Below are positions 54,869 through 64,000 of a DNA stretch of 64,000 nt, in pieces. The translations under genes were made by a program, and so were the position numbers. Numbering within the stretch: position 1 is the first letter of the stretch; each line of letters opens with the position of its first letter. Below the pieces are notes generated by a model. It saw only the letters and a list, made by a program, of their open reading frames with translations, was not told where the DNA came from and searched no databases. Source of the stretch: Erodium maritimum (lineage: Eukaryota > Streptophyta > Magnoliopsida > Geraniales > Geraniaceae); the NCBI GenBank assembly GCA_963921825.1, contig OY997588.1, forward strand, positions 57,048,803-57,112,802, in the 5' to 3' direction.

Positions 54869-55703
54869 TAGTAAATTTGATATTCTACATGTTCAGAATG
54901 TTGAGGTTGAGGAGGAGCACAGGGACAATCAATCTGTTGGTGATCTCTTGTCATCTATAAATGGTGGAAATGGAGGTATATGTGAGATTTGCACTCTCTT
55001 CATCCCATTTACAGAGGGCTTGCCTTATCTACTTATGTGTTTGACCTACTTCTTTAATTGTTCAAAATTATCCTTATTCATATTTCATTAGTTGTGTAAG
55101 TTATATATCCATGATGATGTCATAGGTAACGCTATGATTATTATGTAGGCGGGTAGTAATTTTCTAGAGAAATAAATAGCAAATATAATCAATATATCGG
55201 CACATAAACAAACAAAAAAATTGTCTTGCATTTTCCTTGCTACCTATTTGATCTTAGTCTGAGTGCCTGTTATACTTCCTGGGGAGAGTGAGCCATGTTT
55301 TTCTTCTGGAAAGTTCTGATTCAGAGAAAATACATATATTTGGTCAGTATATGAAGATATGTGCAAATTAATCGTAGGTAAACTTTACAACAACCAGAAA
55401 GATAAGTAGCATTTAAAATGTTTTTGTATCAGAGTTAATAGTGGAATTGTTCCGTTACAGAGTGAGAATAATTCTGGTTGTGTCTCTCACAAAGAACACA
55501 AACATGTCCAGGAATTCCTTCACAACTTTGTAAAAAAGTTCACAATCAAACAGAGACAACTAATTAAAAATCGAGACGATAATAAGGGATATGAAATTGA
55601 CAGTTTTGAAGCATAAAACAAAGGTAGACCACAGAAAATCACAACTCCCACATATAACTGGAATCACATGGCAAGAACTATATCATATTATCAAAACACA
55701 AAT
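54869..55703. other. Spacer with a possible orphan exon
   Basis: Mostly AT-rich. At 54896-54974 a ttcag acceptor, an open segment (NVEVEEEHRDNQSVGDLLSS) and a gtatat donor resemble one internal exon of a plus-strand gene, but no partner exons were recognised. Nothing else stands out. Confidence 0.3.
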
Positions 55704-55712
55704 AAAAAAATA

Positions 55713-56066
55713 GGGATAATTGTCAAAAAATGCATTGAAGTTTCGTCCACAAATGAAATAGTGCACAATGTTTCGTCCACGTTGTGTGGCTACCCTAAAG
55801 TTTCATCCACGAACATTTGTTAGTAAAATTACTTATGAAACCTAAATCAGCAAATTACTTTAGGGTAGCCACACAACGTGGACAAAACGTTGTGCACTAT
55901 TTCATTTGTGGACGAAACTTTAGGGTAGCCACACAGCGTGGACGAAACGTTGTGCACTATTTCATTTTGTGGACGAAACTTTAGGGTAGCCACACAACGT
56001 GGACGAAACGTTGTGCACTATTTCATTTGTGGACGAAACTTTAGTGCATGTTTTGACAATTATCCC
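55713..56066. mobile_element. Mutator-like MITE with internal tandem repeats
   Basis: Ends GGGATAATTGTCAAAAAA and, reversed, GGGATAATTGTCAAAACA; flanks aaaaaaata (55704-55712) and caaaaaata (56067-56075). Same family as those in AAPT. The right half carries three near-identical units of about 62 bp with actttagggtagccacaca, gtgtggac or cgtggacgaaac, and tgtgcactatttcattt. Confidence 0.9.
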
Positions 56067-56075
56067 CAAAAAATA

Positions 56076-57879
56076 TGTTCCACCAACCAACATGAACTCC
56101 GTATTTATGCAAGTTACACTGAATTACACGTTCTTTACACAAATTGGACATTAGAGACTTACAAAGTTGTGGTGGAAATCCTCGAATATAAGCTTAGTGA
56201 AAGAGTTGAATTGGAAATGGTTCTATTAAATCTACTCCTCTCATTTTACACAACTCTTGCATTTCTCTTCCATTTCCAGGAACAAAGTTGATGATTTGAG
56301 TAAGAAGCCAATAAAAATTTAGAAGTTATCATCAAATGGGAACAAAAAATAAAGGCAAAAATTGAGGAAATAAGAAAGGAGAGAAATGTGAGTCTCGCTA
56401 GTTACACCTCACAATATCAGTCCCAATAAGCAGAACATAACCTTATCCCAATAATAAGAGCATTCCACAAGCACATACAACACAAAAACAAAACTGACGC
56501 AACCAAACTCTCGAAGAAACAAACAACAATTTCACTGAAATAGTACATGTTTATTTTTTGAAACTGGATACAATGTTCAGCTCTACCAATAACTATCTGA
56601 TTGACTAAAGGAACTACTTAAACAAAGACCCCGACTAATGACACTTAAAAATGAGTAATCGGCATGTGAGCCAAGTAGTTGAACGCAAACAATAGGGAAT
56701 CAGACACTTCAACGCAAACAATAAGGAATCAAACACACCAAGGAAGGACAAATGGGTTACATATAATTGAAACAAAAACGAAATGAAAGGTAAGGAATTT
56801 ACCCATTGTAGAAGCAGAGGATGCCAGATGAGAAACAATGTAAACGGTAAACCCTAGATACAGAAACAATGCAAACGGTGAACCGGCCACCAAGGACCTT
56901 TATACCAGTCACTATAAACCCCAGACGCAGAAACTAACATGTTGCAAAAAATTAATACGACAAGGTATTTTTGTTTATTTTTTTGCATTTCGTCATTGAA
57001 ATTATCATAAATTATGTAAGGCAGAACTATAACAAAACCACAAACGCTCACACAGTTGAAATGGCTCATGAATATAGCTCCAAATGAAGTGTATATCGAA
57101 CAATTTCATTGATTTAACATCAACAATGAAACAAATTTAAACCAAAGATCTCCTACACAATTGAAGCAACCAAGCATAAGAAGACAAAATACTGCAAAAA
57201 TGGTATCAACGCAATATCAATCTCTAACAATTAGTAGAATTAATCACTTCAAACAAGTGAAACAATCAAAGACCCATAAGCAAATTACAAATCTATATCA
57301 ATCTAACACCATTGAAGGGAAATCAGCCTGTGAGCCAAGACAATAACCAATCAAACTCTCAAACATACAAACAACAATGTCATTTAAATACTATATGTTT
57401 GGTCATCAAAAGTGGATATAATGTTCATGTTCAATTCTACAACAATTAAATATCCTACTGATGATAGAAGTTCAGACAAAATCAAAAGCCCTTACCACAA
57501 ACGAAGTAGAATCACAAAATAAACCTCAATGCCCAGCGGCACAACCAGCCACATGTAATTCAAATAACTACACACGATGATTGAATGTCAGTATGTGTAT
57601 TTGAATTAAAAAATATCGCATCATGCAACTTTATTTCTGACTTACCTTTCACTTTTAAAAGATCATCATATAAGGACCGATTATATGTTAAAAGGTTCAA
57701 AACGTTCTATAACTCCTCACCAAATCTCCACTGTTGAATATGAAAAGAATCATAAATCAGTATAATTTATTCGTCTATGCAATACGGTCTATTTTAGTGT
57801 ATGAGCATGTGTATTAGCAAAACTAAAGATAGCAACGATAATCGGAACCCCAACCTGGTAAACCCGAAACTACTGACAA
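56076..57879. other. AT-rich spacer with no recognised gene
   Basis: Short ORFs on both strands show no recognisable motifs. The word caaacgg occurs twice near 56845-56880 and gaacgcaaacaat twice near 56680-56720, minor local duplications. I found no TIRs or LTRs. Confidence 0.3.
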
Positions 57880-57884
57880 CCAAC

Positions 57885-58345
57885 TGTCAAGAGCAAGATA
57901 GCTCTTGAGGTTGAATTTGACAAGAAGGGAACTTGATTAATATAGAAATGGAGCCAACGGCTCTTACAGTAATTTAAAGATTACTTCTAACGAGGCCTTC
58001 CTCTTTTACGCTACAAACTACAATGTTCAAATGCCTACTGATCCCAAGAACTACAACTACCATTTATAGAGAGACATCCTCATGCGTTCCATGCTCCTGC
58101 GACAACCTCCTGCGATAACCTCTGATGCTCTGTTTCTGCAACTCGCTCCAGACAAGCGAGGAAGATGACGACGGATGTAATTGACTTCGGTCACCACTGA
58201 AGCACTTACACGTGGACGGCATTGACAAAACAACGACTATCTTCATGACTCAAAACACAGTGTTTCACTTAAATGGTTTAAGTTGAAATGATGCGTTGCG
58301 TTCTTCTTCTACCTTCGGTTGCTTGTCACGCAAGCTAACGTGACA
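57885..58345 (-). mobile_element. 461-bp solo LTR of a chromovirus
   Basis: Perfect 5-bp duplication ccaac (57880-57884; 58346-58350). On the minus strand it runs tgtcacgttagcttgcgtg to gctatcttgctcttgaca. It is related to the LTR at 34120-34566, which follows a chromodomain fragment, so the family can be assigned. No internal coding region, PBS or PPT. Confidence 0.9.
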
Positions 58346-58732
58346 CCAACAATGACAAAGGAAGAGATACAAAATTGCACACATGGAATCGAGATGAGCC
58401 GATAAGTGGAGTCTCATATATAGGACACAACCATGCCCGACATCTTACACCTGAACTAGTTATAACGGTCACCGCGTTCAAATCATTGAAACGGTCAAAA
58501 CCGTCACATTGAAGATCTAATAACTGGTGTTCACTAAAACCCCTAACACTCAACAATGGAGAGCTTGAGGACTTGAAACTGTTCCCAAATTTGAAAGGAT
58601 TTATTGGAATTCATTGAAACCTTAACACTGATCGATAAAAAGCATAAGGATCGGAATTTTGACTATTTATTGCAATTCATTAACACCTTAACACTATGCA
58701 ATTGAGAGGAGGAGGATTGAAACTAATATATT
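58346..58732. other. Spacer between solo LTR and LINE-like element
   Basis: No gene. aaattcattgaaaccttaacactg-like wording appears twice (about 58600-58630 and 58665-58695), a short local duplication. Confidence 0.35.
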
Positions 58733-59757
58733 TTTTTGAAACGAGTAACTGGGGAAGTGTATTACTGCAAACAGAAAACCATAGAAAGTAGGGCGTACAA
58801 GCCCTGGATTTTAGATATATGTCCCGGTCGCCCGTAGGCCACCCGGCGCTCATGGACCCGTAGAAATAGTCTGCTTTTGATCGCAGACACTAACTCACGA
58901 CATTCCCTTACCGACTTTTCAACAATACAAAAACGGAAATGAGAAGTCCAAATGTAAACAAAACTAATACAACCCAAATAAAAACAAACTAAGTCATAAA
59001 GCAGGCGGAAATAGAGTGCTCTGAATGCGGTGTTCCCAGGACCTCCCAACATTGGCAGTTTAGGGTCTGTGGGTATAATCCGTAGACAGACCCTCCTACC
59101 CCCGCTGGGTCTTCTCATTTTTCCGAAGGAGGTTGAAGCGCCTTCGTTTGTGGGCCCTGGGTTTTCTCCTCGTCCCTCAGCTGCTTTGCCCCCGTCTTTG
59201 TGGACGAGGATGAGGACGCCCTTCGTGGATCTGCCACAACCAGCTCCGAACAGATCTGACGACTCTTCGATATGCCGCGGGACGCTAGGTAGTCTTCCCC
59301 GACTCAACGCGGGACAACCGCGGGGTCGGTTAGGACGGAGATTGGGGTTGCTTCCGTTGACGAGGCTGCATCTCAAGATTCAAGCCTTCCGGCGTGAGTA
59401 CCCCCCGGCTTGGTGGGACCATGAGAGGTACCACCAGTCACTGGAGTGGCCCCCGGAGTCGCCGGATCCGGGAGAAAAGCTAGCAGGGAGGAATACATGT
59501 TCAGTCAAACGGTAGGGGAAGGGTGAGACGGGACCTGAACAATAGTAGTCGGCGCTGTAGGGAGGCCGGGAGCCATGGTTGTGGTAGTTTTTGGTGCGGC
59601 GGAGTGGTCAGTGTCCATGTCTGTGGAGGAACTGGTTGAGAGACGATAGAGAACGGAGGAGATGGTTGGACGGGGACGAGATCTGGGCGGCGGCGTGGTA
59701 ACAACCCTAGGGTTCTAAGATGAGACGCTTGCATCCTGAGAGTTTACACACGTCTTA
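58733..59757 (-). mobile_element. LINE-like element remnant
   Basis: Poly-T plus gaaacgagtaa at 58733-58749 marks a minus-strand 3' end of the same type as the LINE at 28297. The minus strand opens at the 59734 ATG (MQASHLRTLGLLPRRRPDLV, ending at 59501) after a gctctagaaccctaggg-like leader, then continues in another frame through 59376-58762 (204 codons), which I do not recognise. No RT. I could not find a clear target duplication. Confidence 0.55.
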
Positions 59758-60200
59758 ATCGGAGGTTAATTAATTTGATTGATTTGATACAATCTATCGT
59801 TACTCTGATATAGATCGAAAAGCATGTGTCTGTAGAAACTAATATTTAAGAATTGAATTCATGAAGTAGCAATAACGTAACATCCTAAGGGGAAAGGGTC
59901 GGAGAAACGAGAAAAAAAGGAATAGAAATCGTGAACAAAGAGACCAGCCACGTAGAATCCACGTCAGGCATAACATAATGCTACTTTTATAGATATATAT
60001 ACGATTTTTCTCTTTTGTTTTGTTCCCACCATAGTATGCGAGTAATCAAAAAAATTATTCCATGTAATGAGCTCAAAATGTTCCGTGAAAAGGTAAGAAA
60101 AGTAACAAAAAGAAAAGGAAGTTCTAAAGTTTTGGACTCAAATCATTTTTTTGAGTATCGGGGATCAAGCTACTATTCATAATTGAATAAGTATATGAGT
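59758..60200. other. AT-rich spacer with no recognised gene
   Basis: I see no coding potential or terminal repeats in this stretch. Confidence 0.35.
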
Positions 60201-60204
60201 TTTT

Positions 60205-60653
60205 TTTTTGCGTTATTAAACAATCACAACCCCATTGAAGAATGCAAAGCTAATTCAAGACGGAAAGACTCGAAGAAATCCAAGACTGAAGGGCTTGAAG
60301 AGTGGGATTGAGTGAGGAGCTCGAATTCAGAGGGAGCCTTGAGATAGGTTTTGCACTTTGTAATAAGTAGCATAAGGTTGATCTGGATGATCTGATAACT
60401 TGTATGTTAACTAATTACGTGATAGTGAAAACCATTCCACTGATAGAGTGCCCCAAGGCGTAGGTGATGATGCACCAAACTGGGTAACAAACTTGTGTGT
60501 CTTCATTATTTGTTCTTATTGTTTTATTTCTCCATATTTTTCTAAAGCAAGATGTCGGTCTGCATGTCTTAACATCTTGTAAGACATCTCAGTGTCTACC
60601 GACAAGTAACATCTTGGATGACATCTTTCCACTACACATGACCAAAATTTTCA
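60205..60653 (+). mobile_element. Probable 5' LTR of a copia element
   Basis: Sequence immediately upstream of a copia-type PBS, ending ...aaattttca at 60653. It repeats gacatct/aagacatctc words (60540-60640), typical of some SIRE-type LTRs in my reading. The left border is not defined. Confidence 0.5.
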
Positions 60654-60655
60654 AT

Positions 60656-60670
60656 TGGTATCAGAGCAGG
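60656..60670 (+). other. Primer-binding site of the copia element
   Basis: tggtatcagagcagg lies two bases after the LTR end. It is complementary to initiator Met-tRNA and marks plus-strand orientation. Confidence 0.85.
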
Positions 60671-60719
60671 TCACCCATTCTACGCGGTGTGATCCTTAAG
60701 GGATAAATTCTGTGAGTGA

Positions 60720-61680
60720 ACAATGGAGAATTATAGAGAAGAAGATGAAGTAGAGATACGACATCAAAATCTTGGTCACCTAAATCTGAAAAGCATGCAA
60801 ATGATTATTGTAGAAGAGGCCATCTTAGGAGTACTAGAACTCAAGATTCGTGAAGAAAAAACCTATAGTGATTACCAAATTGGAAAATAGATCAAGATGT
60901 TCCAACATCTTACGACTTTCAAGGTCTTTGAGCTACTCCATGTCAACCTTATGAGGCCTATGCAAGTTCAAAGTTTGGGTAGAAGTCGATACGTCTTCAT
61001 ATGTGTTGATGATTTCTCTCAATACACTTTGGTAAACTTTATTCGTGTGAAATCAGACACCTTCTCTGTATTTAAGGCTCATTGTAATATAATACAACAA
61101 GAACAAGGAGATAATATTGGCAAGATAGTACGGCTCCAAAGTGATCATGGAAATAAATTTAAAGATTCCAGCTTCGCAGAGTTCTGTGACCAAGAGGGTA
61201 TTACTCATGATTTCTCTGCGCCTAACAATTCTCAACGCAATGGGATTATGGAGAAGAAATATTACACTATTTAGGAAATGACTAGAGTAATGATGCATGC
61301 CAAATACATCCCCACATACTTCTAGGCAGAATCACTAAACACGGCATGCCATCTTCACAATAGAGTGAGTCTCTATCCAGGTACTATGAACAATCTCTAC
61401 GAAATTTGGATGGGTAAAAGCCTAATGTCAAGTGCTTCCATATTTTTGGTTCGGACTATTATATCATAGCTGAGAAGGATCCCCTAAAAAAACCTGATAC
61501 TAGAAGCAATGAGGGTGATTAGTTATTTACATGGGATACTCTAAAAATGGGCGAGCCTTTCGATTGTTCAATAAGTGTACTCGATCAATGATGGAGACCA
61601 TTAATGTGTTGATAAATGATACTCAGGAATTCCTCAAACGAGCTGATGATGAAGAAATTGAAACATCAGACTCATAATTA
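60720..61680 (+). pseudogene. Copia (SIRE-like) integrase remnant
   Basis: Immediately after the PBS the sequence jumps to the integrase zinc region (IRHQNLGHLNLKSMQ), so gag and protease are deleted. The core follows: ELLHVNLMRPMQVQSLGRSR, where the first catalytic Asp (HVDLMGP in the family) is Asn; YVFICVDDFSQYTLVNFIR; RLQSDHGNKFKD with the second Asp; and NGIMEKKYYT with the Glu. Stops (TAG after QIGK, TAG at 61273) and later frame changes (AESLNTACHLHNRVSLYPG) confirm inactivity. RT and RNase H do not follow directly. Confidence 0.85.
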
Positions 61681-62335
61681 GACACAAATGTCACTCAAGA
61701 TGTCAATTCAGAAGTCGAAGCTGACACCTCTAAATCTAATGAGGAATCTATCTCCCAAGGTCAAGAAATCCTTCTCAAAGTGTGTAGAAAGATCATCCAA
61801 CTCAAAGCATCATAGGAAATCTGACAGATGGGGAAGACAAGCAAAGAAATGATGAACATGTAATTAACCATCTTGTTGTTGCATGTCAAGTTAACTCTGT
61901 TGATGGCCCATCAAGAGAAACTGGTAGGGATGAGAATAAATGTCACTCCTCAGAGTTACTACCAGATGAAGATGTGATTCCAGATGCTAAAAAGTTTGTG
62001 GAAGAAGAAGAAGATGTCCAAGATGTCGAGACAAATGTCCCAAAAGATGTCTAGAGAGAAGCTGTTGTGCATGTTACTAAAGAAGTCAATGTTGCAGATC
62101 TCGATGCCGATAACAATCTAAGAAACTGAGCAACCAGATGCAGATCTTGTTTGAGGATAAAGAAAGGCTGCTTGAAACAGTGATCGAGCTCAAACAAGAA
62201 GTTAATAGACTCAAATGGGAGATTGATCAAATGACCAAGTTCATCAGAATGATGAACCCTACCTCAGACACTCTGGACACATTGTTATACATTGGCAAAC
62301 CAGCTAGGAATATATACGGGTTATGATATAATCAT
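61681..62335 (+). pseudogene. Copia linker and displaced gag-like fragment
   Basis: An acidic, Ser/Glu-rich linker with stops (61680-62110: DTNVTQDVNSEVEADTSKSN) resembles the INT-RT linker of SIRE-type elements. Then a 62-codon ORF (62138-62323) reads MQILFEDKERLLETVIELKQ and EIDQMTKFIRMMNPTSDTLD, which looks like the coiled-coil C-terminus of SIRE gag. Gag after integrase is out of order and implies rearrangement or joining of two copies. Confidence 0.6.
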
Positions 62336-62459
62336 GGAGCCTCAACCTCTCAAACTGTTTTCGTGCCTCAAAAAATACTAATCAATCAACATATAAGGGA
62401 AAACATATAGTTCATCAGACAACATCAAGTGCCTCAACACGCTTTTACGACTTTATAAT

Positions 62460-64000
62460 ACTTTTTTGATCTAAACAATGTGTTTTTATTGGTAATAAAC
62501 CAACACATCTTTGTTATCATTGTTTTAATCCTTCAGCTGGTCATCTCTATATCTCCCAACATACTCATTTTGATGAGATTTTTTTGTATTCTTCACATCT
62601 AAGTCATTTGCATCTACCTCACGGCCATCTTCAGCTTCAGGTGTTTCGAATCTTTAGTTGATTCTATTCTCACATCACTGGTCCCTCCGACAACAATTTC
62701 TAATGGTACGTCTTTAGGATCTTCTTACTTAAATTCTAGTACTAATCTTGAATTGTAGGATCAACATATTAAATCCCCACTTGCCCTTCAAGACTTTCCC
62801 ATCCTTTGCATGATTTTTTATTGATCAACGAAAAATACGATTTTTATTGAAAGTAAACCACCATTAAGGGGATGAAGAGCTTACAAGGATAGAGGGATCA
62901 TTAAAGAAAGTTAGAGGATTTTTCGATCAAAGTAGGAAAATCGAGGGCTTGATTGAAGAGTTTTCAGCCAATAGAAGTGAGAAACTTAAGTGCTTGGTTT
63001 TGGCAAAGATGGAAGCAACCGGCTCTATAGTTCGAGTGAAGATCGGCCACATTGCGGGAAAGCTAAAGGTGCCAAAGACCAATGAAGAGGAGGCGTGTCC
63101 AGTGAAGCTTTAGAGGGGCTTGACGGAACAAATTTGCCCATTGAATAATCAAATCTTTGGCCGAGAGAGATTTGTTGACTCAACTCACTAACATTTTGTT
63201 TATAAATTAATCAAATCTCTTTATGGGCTCAAGCAGGCACCTCAAGCATTGTCTCTTTGTCTTAACTCGTTTTTTATCACATTAGGATATACTGGGTCTC
63301 AATGTGACACATCCTTCTTATTTATCATTATGTTGGCTGCATTGTATTTCTCTTGGTTTATGTTGATGATGTCATTCTCACCAATAATGATTTACCTATG
63401 TTATTTCGACTCATTATTCATTTATCTACTGAGTTTAGTTTTTGTGATCTGAGCAATTTTCACTACTTTTTGAGTATTTAGGTTTTTACAGATTGAGATG
63501 GTATTCGTCTTTCTCTAGAACAATATTTTCGAAAAATGTTATGTCTAGCGAATATGGAGAAGTGCAAGCCATGTTCCACACTGATGGCCTCTAATGTTCC
63601 TCTTTCAGTGACTCATGTTGACGCATTAAATACTCCGGAAAATACTTTATGAAGAGGTCTTTGTGGTAGTCTTCAGTATACTACTCTCACTAGGTCGGAT
63701 ATCTCTTTTTTGTGAATAAACTATAACGGTTCATGCACTCTCACTACTAAACATTTTAAATATCTTAAGCGAATTCTTCGATTTCTTACTGGGACTATTA
63801 CCGAGGGTTTATTCTTTGTTGTGATTTACTCACGAGTATTACTTCTTTTAGTGATAACGATGGGACTGGTTGTCCTATTGAACGCTCGTCTACTTGTGGT
63901 TTCCTTACTATTTTGGTGCTAATTTATTTGCGTGGAATTCGAGGAAGCAATACACTATTGTTTGGTCCTCTACAAAATCTGAGTTCAAAGAGGTGTTGTT
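62460..64000 (+). pseudogene. Second copia element: integrase end, RT and RNase H, decayed
   Basis: The integrase C-terminal segment (HLCYHCFNPSAGHLYISQHT, HFDEIFLYSSH) is at about 62505-62600. RT follows after a roughly 360-bp unrelated insert at about 62826-63190: KLIKSLYGLKQAPQALSLCL (63205-63265), the catalytic YVDDVILTNND in a shifted frame (about 63360-63392), and downstream MLCLANMEKCKPCSTLM and GLCGSLQYTTLTRSDIS. RNase H words (ERSSTCGFLTI, SSTKSEFKEV) run to the window end. Many stops and frameshifts. The element continues beyond 64000. Confidence 0.87.

Noticed and set aside
58716-59775. Target duplication around the LINE-like remnant
   Set aside because: Only vague AT-rich similarity (ctaatat versus ttaattaat); not convincing.
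1-64000. An undescribed multi-gene defence or metabolic system
   Set aside because: All multi-gene blocks resolve into known transposon types; the three host loci are separate, ordinary plant genes.

Overview
The window is nuclear DNA from a flowering plant, most likely a eudicot. The evidence is AT-rich introns with GT-AG borders, two recognisable plant housekeeping genes, a plant-specific HIPP gene, and plant-type transposons (Ty1/copia, Ty3/gypsy chromovirus, L1-type LINEs, hAT, PIF/Harbinger and Mutator-like MITEs). I cannot name the species.

Three host loci are supported, all on the minus strand. (1) A heavy-metal-associated isoprenylated plant protein (HIPP-like) gene at 8945-14816, broken by a hAT element in its last exon and swollen by a second hAT in its second intron. 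That second hAT itself carries a 3.27 kb solo LTR. (2) A three-exon gene at 25765-27656 for a BMT5-like (DUF2431) Rossmann methyltransferase-family protein of 504 residues with a repetitive C-terminal tail. (3) An apparently intact aminoalcoholphosphotransferase (AAPT; CDP-alcohol phosphatidyltransferase) gene at 35590-45658. It has 18 coding exons adding up exactly to 389 codons plus a stop, includes a 10-nt micro-exon, and holds four Mutator-like MITEs in its introns.

The rest is a nest of mobile elements. 1-5.7 kb: the tail of a giant gypsy-type LTR joined to a decayed copia element with tandem repeats before its 3' LTR. 6.9-8.4 kb: a non-autonomous LINE-like element with a perfect 14-bp target duplication, followed by a hAT MITE. 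8.9-14.9 kb: the HIPP locus and its insertions. 15.6-19.3 kb: a truncated minus-strand gypsy with PBS and 5' LTR, itself hit by a hAT. 19.3-25.3 kb: two PIF/Harbinger elements, the second with convergent ORF1 and transposase remnants, a direct duplication and an inverted 3' UTR. 28.3-34.6 kb: a minus-strand LINE split by a 2.86 kb solo LTR and joined to a plus-strand chromovirus end. 46.5-54.9 kb: an ORF1-only LINE derivative, a second short LINE-like element, a Harbinger deletion derivative and a plus-strand LINE ORF2. 55.7-64 kb: another MITE, a solo LTR, a LINE-like remnant, and two decayed copia elements, the last running off the end of the window.

There is no operon-like system here. The interesting biology is insertional: which genes were hit, in what order (target duplications let several insertions be ordered), how solo LTRs of about 3 kb formed, and how non-autonomous LINE, Harbinger and Mutator derivatives arose. 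I did not find a convincing undescribed multi-gene system.
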